A stretch of DNA of 64,000 bases from Massilia sp. erpn (GCF_024400215.1 NZ_CP053748.1:1178001-1242000); one strand, 5' to 3'. Shown: positions 9,801 through 18,001, numbered from the stretch's first letter. Numbers and translations: made by a program. The notes: a model not told the origin generated them from the letters alone.

Positions 9801-10180
9801 CGGCGGGCGCCTGCGCCGCCTACGCCTGGTTCAATCTGGCTCTGCTGCGCACGGTCGCCAACTACCGCGACCTGCCCTATCTGTTCGATGTGCTGTTCGC
9901 TTCGCAGTTCGTGCAGGCCATGCTGTCGCTGGTATGGAGCATCACCGCCCTGCTGCTGATGCGCTATGCTGTGCAGCACTCGGCGCGCAAGCTGTGGCTC
10001 GCCGGCGCGGCCTTGCTGGGCGTGGTGGTGGCCAAGCTGTTCCTGGTCGACCTGTCGAATGTGGGCGGGGTGGAGCGCATCGTGTCCTTCCTCGGTGTCG
10101 GCGCGCTGATGGTGGGCATCGGCTACCTGGCGCCTTACCCAAGCGCGCGCGGCAACAAGGCAGAAACGGAGACCGTATGA
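6878..10180 (+). CDS. DUF2339 multi-span membrane protein
   Basis: About 1100 residues. The chosen ATG follows a CAGGAG ribosome site; an open frame extends 23 codons further upstream without one. It has an N-terminal membrane anchor (about residues 2-16), a coiled-coil stretch (DLKKDVRALEEQIAVLQ), an Ala/Pro-rich linker to about residue 175, then some 25 or more hydrophobic segments, as in DUF2339 proteins. Function is unknown; a cell-envelope role is often assumed. Its stop overlaps the start of the DUF3999 gene (ATGA), so the two are co-translated. Confidence 0.85.
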   Translation: MDLLWLIVSIILFRMVWTARKDARAAATLARDLKKDVRALEEQIAVLQKTAQPPQSAPSPASLVLPAMAPTPLAAVTESMPVQDEVEAWERQVRVDSASAATPSTTPAVRTDSAAAAHHSGAAAPVATPLSDEEAFTAADDAAEAAAYDEARAPQQPARPATPPPPPQPPQWLVAAKAWLFGGNLVAKVGLLILFIGVSFLLKYTAARVTVPIEFRLAGIVLADIALLAWAWRIREKRPAISLPAQGTALAMLMLVTFGAFRIYHLIPGGLAFAVLFVLTAFTCLLAVLQNAQWLAIFGIVGGFAAPILASTGGGSHIGLFSYYALLNAGVLAIALLRSWRALNLLGFAFTFAIGTAWGVLRYEPENYLSAQLFLLLFFLYYVGIAIAYAHKQAPRLKHYVDGTLVFGTPMLAASLQFSLVKGMEFGMALSAMALGLFYAVLALALARRRERYGLLVDALLALAIVFGTLAIPFALDGRWTSAAWALEGTGIVWVGLRQRQPLAWGFGLLVQAGAWVSFLGAISGIDTQAALHSNLWLGFLLLAAAAFMMALQFRAQQGEQTPPAFRLLAALFLGGAALWLTGGAWTEIFLRTSGSTMSNLLMASALFTAAALGWIARRMAWSLAGSFALAVQGLAGLTLLMLLASQWPGFPVPSNLFDTPALGGMLLLAGALFSSWSLMRHGGKELAGLSPLCLAWSGLWWLLMVAPILAGWLTTHYALLNNSNPVMSELPWPAYCLLIAISTPAAMRMAHRLAWPDLRWAAAPAWALLFAVTLHMLTLMYAEDRLPAGAPWVAYAALLLMNEWLMRVWQRCGWDLPAPALKALHTVRSAGPWLMIWPVASHWIARWLQGGSMAETERLAQAGWTVNGSWAHFLPAWLMMGVLAWTMRRSRSGGWPVAPLPDWYRYCLIPLGCIWSVLLLAVWNLTQNGAMAPLPYLPLLNPLDLSSAFAMLLAVSCYRLLHERLQPWRDKLLAAGACAAYAWFNLALLRTVANYRDLPYLFDVLFASQFVQAMLSLVWSITALLLMRYAVQHSARKLWLAGAALLGVVVAKLFLVDLSNVGGVERIVSFLGVGALMVGIGYLAPYPSARGNKAETETV

Positions 10181-11595
10181 AGCAGCACTGCTTGAGCGCC
10201 CTGCTGACGGCCAGCCTGGCCCTGCCCTGCGCGGCGCAACCAGCGCAGGACGACACGCCCGCCGCCTACACCCATCTGCTGCCGCTCGCGGTGAGCGGCA
10301 AGCAAAGCGTGGTGCAACTGCGCCTACCGCAAGCCGTGTACCTGCATGCGCGTTCGCCGGACCTGAACGATCTGCGCGTGTTCGACGCCAGCGGCGCGCC
10401 GCAGCCCTTCGCGCTGCGCCAGCCGGAAACGGAAAGCCATATCAGCCATAGCAGCCTGAATGTGCGCATCTTCCCGCTGCGCGGCAGTCCGGCCGATCCC
10501 AGCCAGGTGGGACTGGACGTCAGCACAGGCAGCGATGGCCGCCTGCTCTCGGTACGTATGCGCACGGAGCCGGGCGAACGCTCCAGCCGCGTATCGGCCC
10601 TGGTGCTCGACCTGCGCCAAGGCCTGGTGCATGAACCGCCGCCGCTGATCGATGCGCTGCGCTTTACCCTACCCACGGGCCGCCAGAGCTATACCGGGCA
10701 AGTCTGGCTGGAGGCCAGCGACGATCTGAAAACCTGGGAAGCGGTCGGCACGGCGGAACTGAGCTGGCTGGTCAACAGCGATACCGAAACCCTGTCCAAC
10801 GACCGGCTCGAATTCACGGCGCGTCCGCTGCGCTATGCGCGTCTGACCTGGCGCAGCGGCGAGCCGGTGGAATTCGCCCATATCAGTGCGGAGTCGCCCA
10901 GCCGGCACGATGCGCCGCCGCCGGTCGAGCAGTTGCTGATCCAGCCCACGGCCGGCAAGCTGCCGCAGGACCTGGCCTACGCCACTCCGCCCGCCATCGT
11001 GGCGCAAAAACTCGGTTTGCAGTTCGGCGAAGCCAGCGTGGTCATGCCGGCGGCGCTGGGCGCCTACCGCGAACTGGTGCCGCGCCAGGTCGGCCAGTCC
11101 TCGCGCTTCCTGTTCGAGCCGCAAATCAACGCCACGTTCTATCGCATCGTGCAGGATGGGAAAACGCGCGCCTCGGGCGATATCACGGTGCCGCCGCTGC
11201 GCACCAGTCAATGGGTGCTGCGACCGCAAACGCCCAGCGCGCTCAAGCCTGTGCTGCGCCTGAGCTGGGAGCCGGCCACCCTGATCTTCTTCGCTGGCGG
11301 GAAGGCGCCTTACACGCTGGCTTTCGGCAGCGCGACCGCAACGGCGGCCGCGCGCGATGTGGCCCAAGTGGCGCCAGGCTTCTCCGCCACCGAATTGCGC
11401 GCGCTGGAACAGGCCAGCGCCGGGGCGCTGCGGCAGCAGAGCGGCATAGCGCAGCGCGGCAGCGATGCCAGCGCCACCAGCGTTTCGGCGCAGCGCCGGC
11501 TGCTGGTGCTGTGGGGCGCTTTGCTGCTGGGGGTGGCCGCCGTCGCCTACATTGTCTGGAAACTGATCCGGCAGGCGCGCCACGGCGGTGCGTGA
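10177..11595 (+). CDS. DUF3999 periplasmic/membrane protein
   Basis: A 472-residue protein whose start overlaps the DUF2339 stop by four bases. An N-terminal signal peptide ends around CAAQPAQ, followed by a beta-rich extracytoplasmic region (a galactose-binding-like segment around SYTGQVWLEASDDLKTWE). One C-terminal transmembrane helix near residues 445-465 (LLVLWGALLLGVAAVAYIVW) is followed by a short basic tail. DUF3999 genes are commonly paired with DUF2339, so the products probably form one envelope complex. The biochemical role is unknown. Confidence 0.82.
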   Translation: MKQHCLSALLTASLALPCAAQPAQDDTPAAYTHLLPLAVSGKQSVVQLRLPQAVYLHARSPDLNDLRVFDASGAPQPFALRQPETESHISHSSLNVRIFPLRGSPADPSQVGLDVSTGSDGRLLSVRMRTEPGERSSRVSALVLDLRQGLVHEPPPLIDALRFTLPTGRQSYTGQVWLEASDDLKTWEAVGTAELSWLVNSDTETLSNDRLEFTARPLRYARLTWRSGEPVEFAHISAESPSRHDAPPPVEQLLIQPTAGKLPQDLAYATPPAIVAQKLGLQFGEASVVMPAALGAYRELVPRQVGQSSRFLFEPQINATFYRIVQDGKTRASGDITVPPLRTSQWVLRPQTPSALKPVLRLSWEPATLIFFAGGKAPYTLAFGSATATAAARDVAQVAPGFSATELRALEQASAGALRQQSGIAQRGSDASATSVSAQRRLLVLWGALLLGVAAVAYIVWKLIRQARHGGA

Positions 11596-11634
11596 TATCG
11601 TTGCGCGCATTGCGCCACCATTTTGGAAGCCGTC

Positions 11635-12165
11635 ATGAACAGAACCGAGCAATTCCGCCTGCTGGCAAAGTACAACGAGTGGATGAACCTGAAGCTCTAC
11701 GAAGCCGCTGCCAGCCTGCCGGCGGAAGCGCGCAAGGCTGACCGTGGCGCCTTCTTCGGCTCCCTGCACGGCACCTTGCAGCACATCGTCACGGCCGACA
11801 CCATCTGGCTGCGCCGCTTTGGCAGCCATGCACGTTTCGCGGACGTGCTGGCGGAATGCTCGGCGCTGCCGCAGCCGCCCAGCCTGCAAGGCGAAGAGAT
11901 GGAATTTGCAGCGCTGCGCGCACGCCGCGTCTTCCTCGACCGGCAAATCCTGCAGTGGACGGACGCGCTGGGCGAAGACGATCTGGATCAGACCCTGCAA
12001 TACCGCAGCATGAATGGTTCGCCCGGCAGCCGTCCGGTGGACGGCCTGCTGCTGCACTTCTTTAACCACCAGACCCACCATCGCGGCCAGGCCACCACCC
12101 TGCTGTCGCAGGCCGGCGCCGATGTGGGCGCGACCGATCTGCTGATCCTGGTGGCCGATATTTAA
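11635..12165 (+). CDS. DinB-family protein
   Basis: A 176-residue four-helix-bundle protein of the DinB/YfiT type. The metal-ligand histidines expected of the family are visible in LHGTLQHI (around residue 46) and in [14 protein letters not shown] (around residues 133-142). These proteins include bacillithiol- or mycothiol-dependent transferases and uncharacterised damage-inducible proteins; the thiol partner in this organism is unknown. The ATG follows a GGAAG site. Its stop shares TTAA with the convergent pth stop. Confidence 0.85.
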   Translation: MNRTEQFRLLAKYNEWMNLKLYEAAASLPAEARKADRGAFFGSLHGTLQHIVTADTIWLRRFGSHARFADVLAECSALPQPPSLQGEEMEFAALRARRVFLDRQILQWTDALGEDDLDQTLQYRSMNGSPGSRPVDGLLLHFFNHQTHHRGQATTLLSQAGADVGATDLLILVADI

Positions 12166-12746
12166 GCCGTGTGCAGCTCCATGGTGGCCTTGGTGAAGTC
12201 GCCCGCCACCGCGAGCGGAATGATGCGCAGGGATTTTTCGATGGACTCGTCAATCAGCATCTGGTCTTCGCGGCGCGGGCGGTGCAGCACGAAGTCGGCC
12301 ACCGGCTGCGCCAGATTCAGCGTGCGCGGGTGGCCGATGCCGATGCGCAAACGCCAGTAATCCTGGGTGCCGAGCGCGGCGGTGATGTCCTTCAAGCCAT
12401 TGTGGCCACCGGACGATCCACCCTTTTTCAGCTTGGCCGATCCGGGCGGCAGATCGAGTTCGTCGTGCACCACCAGCACCTCGTCCGGATTGATCTTGAA
12501 GAAGCGCGCCAGGCCGCCAACCGACTGGCCGGAACGGTTCATATAAGTTTGCGGTTCCAGCAGCCAAACCTCTTTGCCGCCGATGGACGTTTTCGCCATC
12601 AGCGCATTGAAGCGCGTTTCGCGCTGCAGGCGCACGCCAGGCAGGGTATTGGCGAGATTATCGACCAGCCAGAAGCCGGCATTGTGGCGGGTTTGTTCGT
12701 ACTCGGGACCAGGGTTGCCGAGGCCGACGATCAGGCGGATGGACAT
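12162..12746 (-). CDS. pth: peptidyl-tRNA hydrolase
   Basis: A 194-residue Pth that recycles peptidyl-tRNA released by stalled ribosomes. [18 protein letters not shown] carries the catalytic His near residue 21, [14 protein letters not shown] holds the substrate-binding Asn, and [11 protein letters not shown] holds the catalytic-triad Asp. The length matches the family. It is normally next to rplY and ychF; here it is separated from both by plus-strand inserts. It overlaps the 3' end of the DinB gene by four bases. Confidence 0.97.
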   Translation of the reverse strand: MSIRLIVGLGNPGPEYEQTRHNAGFWLVDNLANTLPGVRLQRETRFNALMAKTSIGGKEVWLLEPQTYMNRSGQSVGGLARFFKINPDEVLVVHDELDLPPGSAKLKKGGSSGGHNGLKDITAALGTQDYWRLRIGIGHPRTLNLAQPVADFVLHRPRREDQMLIDESIEKSLRIIPLAVAGDFTKATMELHTA

Positions 12747-12845
12747 GGGATTGCAATCCAGGCAAAAGGCGGATTATACCGCCGCGCGCCGTATCAATCG
12801 GTTTAGAATGGCCGCAATATTGCAAAGGATTCATTCAAGCGCCGT

Positions 12846-13880
12846 ATGCCAGAAGTTGACGTTGTCCATTCCCTCGCGCTGATGCTGAGCGGGTATTCCC
12901 TCTTCAGCGCTCTCGCCATCGCCCTCACGCATTTCCGCGCCGAGCATTATCAGGAGCAGCCCGCGTCGCGCTATATGGGCCTGCTGCTGCTGCTGGCCCT
13001 GGGCGGCCTGCAGCTGGCGCATTTCGTCTGGCTTTACCTCGATCTGCCATGGACCGCCAGCCCGGCTTATCGCCTCGGCCTGTTCGCCGTGGCGCCCCTG
13101 TTCTTCCTGTTCAGCCAACCCTTGTTGCGGCCGCAATGCCCGGCGCTGGCTCGCCCCGCCCTGCTCACACATCTGGCGCCCTTGCTGGCCGCGCCTTGGC
13201 TGCCGCGGGGAATGGCCTTGCCGCTGGCCTTCCTCATCGGGGCCGGATATCTGCTGTGGCTGGCCCACAGCCTGTATGGGCTGCGCCGGGAACGCGCCGG
13301 CTTTCAGCGCGAGTTGGGCTTGCTGGGTTGCGTCTTCCTGATCGCCATCGGCGTGGCCCTGCTGAGCCTGAGCGGCGCGGCGCGGGGAGGCAAGTTGTTC
13401 GTCAACCTGTACGCGATCGCCATCGGCCTGGCCTTCCTGCTGGTGCAGATCACGCTGGGGCTACGGCCGCGGCTCTCGGCCGAGGTCAGGGAAACAGCGC
13501 AGGCAGCGTATGCCAGCTCGACCCTGGGCAATGTCGATTGCGAGGCCATGCTGACCCGGCTCGACAGCCTCATGCGCGAGGAACGGCTGTATATGGATGC
13601 CGAGCTGAGCTTGCCGACACTGGCAGGGCGGCTCGACCTCAGCAGCCATCAATTGTCCGAACTGCTGAATGCGCGGCTGGGCAAGGGCTTTTCGCGCTAT
13701 CTGCGCGAGTTGCGGGTGGGGGCTGCCCAGGCCATGCTGTGCGACGAGCCATCGGCCTCGGTGCTGTCGGTCGGCCTCGGAGTCGGCTTCACTTCGCAAT
13801 CGAATTTTTATGAAGCGTTCCGCGACATCGCAGGTATGACGCCGGGCCAGTTCCGCAAGCTCCACCGCCCCGCCCAATAG
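12846..13880 (+). CDS. AraC-family regulator with membrane N-terminus
   Basis: A 344-residue protein with about seven hydrophobic segments in residues 1-205 and an AraC/XylS DNA-binding domain in the last 100 residues. The first HTH is SLPTLAGRLDLSSHQLSELLN and the second includes SVLSVGLGVGFTSQSNFYEAFRDIAGMTPGQFR. The layout matches membrane-anchored AraC regulators that sense at the membrane. It precedes the SDR-DUF2269-DUF4166 operon in the same orientation, with a 22-bp palindrome between them, and probably controls it. The ribosome site is weak and distant. Confidence 0.85.
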   Translation: MPEVDVVHSLALMLSGYSLFSALAIALTHFRAEHYQEQPASRYMGLLLLLALGGLQLAHFVWLYLDLPWTASPAYRLGLFAVAPLFFLFSQPLLRPQCPALARPALLTHLAPLLAAPWLPRGMALPLAFLIGAGYLLWLAHSLYGLRRERAGFQRELGLLGCVFLIAIGVALLSLSGAARGGKLFVNLYAIAIGLAFLLVQITLGLRPRLSAEVRETAQAAYASSTLGNVDCEAMLTRLDSLMREERLYMDAELSLPTLAGRLDLSSHQLSELLNARLGKGFSRYLRELRVGAAQAMLCDEPSASVLSVGLGVGFTSQSNFYEAFRDIAGMTPGQFRKLHRPAQ

Positions 13881-13901
13881 CGGCTTTCGGGGCAGTTTCG
13901 A

Positions 13902-13923
13902 CTCCGGAATGATCATTCCGGAG
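13902..13923. promoter_or_regulatory. perfect 22-bp palindrome upstream of the SDR operon
   Basis: CTCCGGAATGA followed directly by its reverse complement, centred between 13912 and 13913, 88 bases before the SDR start. With no loop and no T tract it is a poor terminator and looks like an operator for a dimeric regulator. Whether the adjacent AraC-type protein binds it is unknown; AraC proteins usually favour direct repeats. Confidence 0.45.
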
Positions 13924-14010
13924 CCAGAATCTGCTCCTGAGCGATAGGAACGGAAGGTTTTTCCACCCCGAACCGCCAGACTGAAGACTCCATCAACCAG
14001 CGGAGTTTTC

Positions 14011-14877
14011 ATGCAATCCACCGTTTTGCTCACCGGCGCCAGCGGCTTCCTCGGCCGTAATCTGGACGCCGCACTGCGTACCGCCGGATACGCGGTGCGG
14101 CCCGTGAGCCGCCACCACGGCATCGATTTCGGCCGCATGCTGCAGCCGTCCGCCTGGCTACCGCTACTGGCCGGCGTGGACGCGGTCATCAACTGCGTCG
14201 GCATCATCGCCGAAAGCGGCGCGCAACGCTTCGTCACCCTGCATGAACAGGCGCCTGCCGCCCTGTTCCGCGCCTGCGAACAGGCTGGCGTGCGGCGGGT
14301 CGTGCAAATCTCGGCCCTCGGTGCGGACAGCAAGGCCTTTTCCGCCTATCACTTGAGCAAGCGCGCGGCCGACGATTGCCTGCACAGCTGCGATCTCGAC
14401 TGGTTCGTGCTGCGGCCGGCGCTGATCTATGGCCATGGCGGCGCCAGCGCCCGCCTGTTCATGCGTCTGGCTACCCTGCCCTGCATCCCCGTGATCGGCG
14501 ACGGCCGGCAAATGCTGCAGCCGGTGCATATCAGCGATGTGGTGGCTTGCGCGCTGCGCTGCCTGGATGCGCCCGGGGCGAAGCTCACGCTCGACATCGC
14601 CGGCCCCGAGCGCATCGGCTACGCGGCCTGGCTGCAGCGCATGCGTCGGGCGCAGGGCTTGCCGCCAGCCCGGCTGCTGCGCTGCCCCCTCTGGCTGGCC
14701 CTGGCCTTGACCAGGCCCGGCCGCTACTTCAACCCCATGCTGCGCGCCGACAACCTGCGCATGCTGCAAGCGGGCCAGGCGGCCGATATCGGAGCGCTAC
14801 GCAATTTCCTGGGCCGCATGCCGCACGCCGCCGACAGCCCGCTGTTTTTCACCGACGCTCTCACGACAAGGATCTGA
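14011..14877 (+). CDS. atypical SDR / NAD(P)-binding epimerase-like protein
   Basis: A 288-residue Rossmann protein. TGASGFLGRNL (residues 8-18) is the TGxxGxxG nucleotide-binding motif, and VINCVGIIAESG with VVQISALGAD follows the atypical, NDUFA9-like SDR pattern. YHLSKRAADD retains a Y-x3-K pair. RPALIYG and QPVHISDV are typical of extended SDRs. The substrate is unknown. A GGAG ribosome site precedes the ATG. It is the first gene of a tight three-gene operon with DUF2269 and DUF4166 genes; in other bacteria these families are often adjacent or fused. Confidence 0.85.
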   Translation: MQSTVLLTGASGFLGRNLDAALRTAGYAVRPVSRHHGIDFGRMLQPSAWLPLLAGVDAVINCVGIIAESGAQRFVTLHEQAPAALFRACEQAGVRRVVQISALGADSKAFSAYHLSKRAADDCLHSCDLDWFVLRPALIYGHGGASARLFMRLATLPCIPVIGDGRQMLQPVHISDVVACALRCLDAPGAKLTLDIAGPERIGYAAWLQRMRRAQGLPPARLLRCPLWLALALTRPGRYFNPMLRADNLRMLQAGQAADIGALRNFLGRMPHAADSPLFFTDALTTRI

Positions 14878-14879
14878 TC

Positions 14880-15356
14880 ATGAGCTATACCCTCATCAAA
14901 ACCCTGCACATTCTCAGCATGGTGCTGCTGTTCGGCACAGGCCTGGGCAGCGCCTTCTATAAATGGATGGCCGACCGCAGCGGCGTGGTGGCCCATATCG
15001 CCGTCACCAACCGCCATGTGGTGCTGGCGGACTGGCTCTTCACCACGCCGACCGTGATTTTCCAGCCCCTCAGCGGACTGTGGATGGTGTATCTGCTTGG
15101 CTTGCCGCTGACCACGCCCTGGGTCATCGCCAGCCTGGCCCTGTACGCGCTGGCCGGAGCTTGCTGGCTGCCCGTGGTCTGGCTACAGATCCGCATGCGG
15201 CAGATCGCCACGCTGGCTTGCGCCCAGGCCCGTCCCTTGCCCGCCCTGTACTGGCGCATGGCGCGCTGGTGGTTCTGGCTGGGCGTGCCCGCCTTTGTCT
15301 CGATGGTACTGGTGGTGGCGCTGATGGTCTTCAAGCATCTGCCTTTGGGAGCGTGA
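14880..15356 (+). CDS. DUF2269 small membrane protein
   Basis: A 158-residue inner-membrane protein with four hydrophobic helices (about residues 4-24, 53-75, 80-102 and 130-153), starting MSYTLIKTLHILSMVLLFGTG as DUF2269 proteins do. Its start lies two bases after the SDR stop, and the DUF4166 start lies one base after its own stop, so the three are one operon. Conserved His10 in the first helix could be a cofactor ligand, which is only a guess. Function is unknown. Confidence 0.85.
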   Translation: MSYTLIKTLHILSMVLLFGTGLGSAFYKWMADRSGVVAHIAVTNRHVVLADWLFTTPTVIFQPLSGLWMVYLLGLPLTTPWVIASLALYALAGACWLPVVWLQIRMRQIATLACAQARPLPALYWRMARWWFWLGVPAFVSMVLVVALMVFKHLPLGA

Positions 15357-15357
15357 G

Positions 15358-15981
15358 ATGGACAACATCATGCAAACCATACTGGGCGAATCCTGGCGGC
15401 AGCTGCCATCCGCGCTGCAAGCGCACTACGGCGACGGCCTCACGGTGGAGCACGGGCGGATGGACATCGAATATCCGCGCTTCATGCAGCCTCTATTCAG
15501 CGTGCTGCACCTGCTCGGCGCCCTGGTCAACCGCAGTGGGCACGATCTGGAAACGGTGGTGGAAAAGCGCCTGGCCGGCGAGCGCCAGCACTGGCATCGC
15601 AGCATCCGCTATGCCGATGGCCGCACGCTGCGCTTCGACAGCTATTGGGTCGCGGCCGGCGAGCATCAGCTGATCGAATTCGTGAATCCCCTGCTCGGCC
15701 TGCAGATGGCGCCGCATGTGGAAAACGGCCGCCTGCACTACGAAGGCGTGCGCTTCGTGCTGAAGCTGGGCCAGCTGCTGCTGCCGATCCCCGAGTGGCT
15801 GGCCCTGGGCCACACCAGCATCGTCGAAGAGGCGCTGGACGAGCGCCGCTACCGCATGGACTTCCGCCTGCATCACCCGCTGCTAGGCCAAATCTTCCGC
15901 TACTCCGGCACCTTCAGCACCACAGCCCAGCCCGTGTCCACTTTGGGGTCAGACCCCAATCGGACAAGGACTGGGCTGTAG
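15358..15981 (+). CDS. DUF4166 protein with repeat-derived C-terminus
   Basis: A 207-residue protein resembling DUF4166 (often fused C-terminally to SDR enzymes). The family-like part runs to about residue 187 (HHPLLGQIFRYSGTFS). The last 20 or so residues, including the TAG stop, are encoded by a palindromic repeat that recurs near 57.7 kb, so the original 3' end has been replaced or extended. The operon position suggests it works with the SDR and DUF2269 proteins. Activity is unknown; the altered tail may or may not matter. Confidence 0.8.
   Translation: MDNIMQTILGESWRQLPSALQAHYGDGLTVEHGRMDIEYPRFMQPLFSVLHLLGALVNRSGHDLETVVEKRLAGERQHWHRSIRYADGRTLRFDSYWVAAGEHQLIEFVNPLLGLQMAPHVENGRLHYEGVRFVLKLGQLLLPIPEWLALGHTSIVEEALDERRYRMDFRLHHPLLGQIFRYSGTFSTTAQPVSTLGSDPNRTRTGL
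15922..15980. repeat. nested palindromic repeat (copy 1)
   Basis: The outer arms at 15922-15939 and 15962-15979 pair at 16 of 18 positions, and the inner arms TTGGGGTC / GACCCCAA (15943-15950, 15952-15959) are perfect around a single A. The left arm differs from the copy at 57691 at only about four of 29 bases. It lies between convergent genes, encodes the end of the DUF4166 protein and abuts the rplY terminator. Confidence 0.8.
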
Positions 15982-15989
15982 GGGCATAA

Positions 15990-16017
15990 AAAAACCCCGG
16001 CCGAGGCCGGGGTTTTT
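15990..16017. terminator. bidirectional terminator between DUF4166 and rplY genes
   Basis: A GC-rich stem CCCCGGC/GCCGGGG with AAAAA on one side and TTTTT on the other, so it can act for both convergent transcripts. Toward rplY's direction seven Ts are followed by ATGCCCCTACAG, the same junction seen next to the dsbD terminator. Confidence 0.85.
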
Positions 16018-16044
16018 CCTGCTGCGCATTGCTGCGCGGGCAAA

Positions 16045-16647
16045 TTACTTCTTGGCTTCTTCAGCGGCAGCGGCTTCAGCGGCAACGTGGCCGGCTGGCA
16101 CGGAGGCGGTAGCGATGGTCGCGTCGGAGCCGTGGGCCACGATGGTCACGCCTTTTGGCAGCTTCAGGTCGGAAGCGTGCACGGAGTGGCCAACGTCCAC
16201 ATTGGTCAGGTCCACAACTACGAACTCTGGCAGGTCAGCTGGCAGGCAGGAGATTTCGATCTCGTTGGCGACGTGGCTGATGGTGGCGCCGTGCAGTTTC
16301 ACTGCTGGGGACACTTCGGCGTTTTCGAAGTGCAGGGCCACTTTCACGTGCACTGGCTTGTTGGCGTCGACGCGCTGGAAGTCAGCGTGCAGTACCAGTT
16401 GTTTGTATGCGTGCATCTGGAAGTCGCGCAGCAGTACTTTCTGTACGGCGCCGTCGATTTCCAGGTCCAGGATGGACGAGTGGAAAGCTTCTTTTTTCAG
16501 CGCGTGGTACAGCGCGTTGTGGTCCAGGGCGATGGTCACCGGGGCTTCAACGCCGCCGTAGATGATGCCTGGGGTTTGGCCGGAAATACGCAGGCGGCGG
16601 CTCGCACCCGTGCCCTGCAGTTCGCGTTTGAATGCAACTACTTTCAT
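16045..16647 (-). CDS. rplY: 50S ribosomal protein L25/general stress protein Ctc
   Basis: A 200-residue long-form bL25, with the 5S-rRNA-binding domain in the first 90-95 residues (MKVVAFKRE...GIIYGG...) and the extra CTC-type beta domain after it, ending in an Ala/Glu-rich tail. The start was chosen at MKVVAFKRE because a GGAG site lies seven bases upstream; the frame is open further upstream but has no family similarity. It follows prs in the conserved order with a hairpin terminator between. It binds 5S rRNA in the large subunit. Confidence 0.96.
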   Translation of the reverse strand: MKVVAFKRELQGTGASRRLRISGQTPGIIYGGVEAPVTIALDHNALYHALKKEAFHSSILDLEIDGAVQKVLLRDFQMHAYKQLVLHADFQRVDANKPVHVKVALHFENAEVSPAVKLHGATISHVANEIEISCLPADLPEFVVVDLTNVDVGHSVHASDLKLPKGVTIVAHGSDATIATASVPAGHVAAEAAAAEEAKK

Positions 16648-16752
16648 TTGAGACTCCAAAAATAAACAAGGCTTGCGCCTTGCGTTGAGAAGCGTCCCGC
16701 GACCAGGACGCTCCGGAAATCGGAGGCGGCAAGCCGTCTCCGGAAAAAACAC

Positions 16753-16785
16753 GACGGCGCCACCGGAAAAACCGGTCGCGCCGCC
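16753..16785 (-). terminator. terminator or attenuator between prs and rplY
   Basis: Arms at 16753-16766 and 16772-16785 pair at 12 of 14 positions around AAAAA. On the minus strand the stem is followed by GTGTTTTTT. It lies after the prs stop and about 105 bases before the rplY start, so it probably reduces read-through into rplY. Confidence 0.6.
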
Positions 16786-16809
16786 TGAATTGCTCGCTTC
16801 GCGGGCTGC

Positions 16810-17760
16810 TTAGTCCACGAACAGGGAGATCACGGAATCGCCCTTGATGATGCGTTTGAAGGTTTCAGCCAGCAGCGGTGCGCAGGTCAGCTGGCGGATC
16901 TTGCCGCAAGCCTTGGCCGCATCCGACAGCGGGATGGTGTCCGTCACCACCAGCTCGTCCAGCGAGGAGCCGGAAATGCGCTCGATGGCTGGGCCGGACA
17001 GCACCGGGTGGGTACAGTAGGCGATCACTTTCTTGGCGCCGCGCTCTTTCAGCACTTCGGCCGCTTTCACCAGGGTGCCGGCGGTATCGACCATATCGTC
17101 CATGATGACGCAATTGCGGCCTTCGACGTCACCGATGATGTTCATCACTTCGGAGACATTGGCTTTCGGACGGCGCTTGTCGATGATGGCCAGGTCGCAG
17201 CCCAGGCGTTTCGCCAGGGCGCGCGCGCGCACCACGCCGCCGACGTCGGGCGACACGACCAGCAGGTCTTGGTGGTCTTTCTTTTGCAGGTCGCCCAGCA
17301 GGATGGGCGATGCGTAAATATTGTCAACCGGGATATCGAAGAAGCCTTGGATCTGGTCGGCGTGCAAGTCCATGATCAGGACGCGCTCGACGCCGGCTTC
17401 TTCCAGCATATTGGCAACAACCTTGGCGGAGATCGCCACGCGGGCGGAACGCGGGCGGCGGTCCTGGCGGGCGTAGCCAAAGTAAGGAATGGCGGCGGTG
17501 ATACGGCCAGCGGACGCACGTTTCAGGGCATCGACCATCAGGATCAGTTCCATCAGGCTGTCGTTCGTCGGGGCGCAAGTCGACTGCAGCACGAAGACGT
17601 CTTTACCGCGGACGTTTTCATTGATTTCGACCATTACTTCGCCGTCCGAGAATTTCGAAACGACTGCTTTGCCGAGAGGGATGCCGAGATTTTTTGCGAC
17701 CCCTTCTGCCAGCGCAGGATTAGCGTTGCCGGTAAAAACCATCAGGTTTTCGTAAGCCAT
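16810..17760 (-). CDS. prs: ribose-phosphate pyrophosphokinase
   Basis: A 316-residue class I PRPP synthetase making phosphoribosyl pyrophosphate from ribose-5-phosphate and ATP for nucleotide, His, Trp and NAD synthesis. Visible are the [19 protein letters not shown] region that binds ATP and the regulatory loop, the [11 protein letters not shown] metal/substrate segment, and the PRPP-binding loop [15 protein letters not shown]. The length is standard. It lies between tRNA-Gln and rplY, the usual betaproteobacterial order. Confidence 0.98.
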   Translation of the reverse strand: MAYENLMVFTGNANPALAEGVAKNLGIPLGKAVVSKFSDGEVMVEINENVRGKDVFVLQSTCAPTNDSLMELILMVDALKRASAGRITAAIPYFGYARQDRRPRSARVAISAKVVANMLEEAGVERVLIMDLHADQIQGFFDIPVDNIYASPILLGDLQKKDHQDLLVVSPDVGGVVRARALAKRLGCDLAIIDKRRPKANVSEVMNIIGDVEGRNCVIMDDMVDTAGTLVKAAEVLKERGAKKVIAYCTHPVLSGPAIERISGSSLDELVVTDTIPLSDAAKACGKIRQLTCAPLLAETFKRIIKGDSVISLFVD

Positions 17761-17924
17761 GGGAGTCCCAGGAAGGTAAGCGTTGATTTCTTTGAAAAGT
17801 CACCGGATCCGGCAGATGCCGCATCCGGCGCTGAGCTAAAAGGATACACCAGCGTGACTGGCAGTATCTTTGTTTTTACTCCGTGCCGGACACTTTCAGC
17901 ATCGACAGATCACAGAGAAAACGG

Positions 17925-18001
17925 TGGCAGGGGAACAAGGATTCGAACCTTGGTATGCCGGAATCAAAATCCGGTGCCTTAACCAGCTTGGCGATTCCCC
18001 T
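17925..18001 (-). tRNA. tRNA-Gln (TTG)
   Basis: The minus strand folds as a complete tRNA: acceptor arms AGGGGAA / TTCCCCT, discriminator G and an encoded CCA at 17925-17927. The anticodon stem is CCGGA/TCCGG around loop TTTTGAT (anticodon TTG), and the T arm contains GGTTCGAATCC. It sits between prs and ispE, a conserved position for this tRNA in betaproteobacteria. Confidence 0.96.

Noticed and set aside
8329..10176. Upstream extension of the DUF3999 frame inside the DUF2339 gene
   Set aside because: The frame stays open by chance in GC-rich DNA; the true start is the ATGA overlap at 10177, which gives a proper signal peptide.
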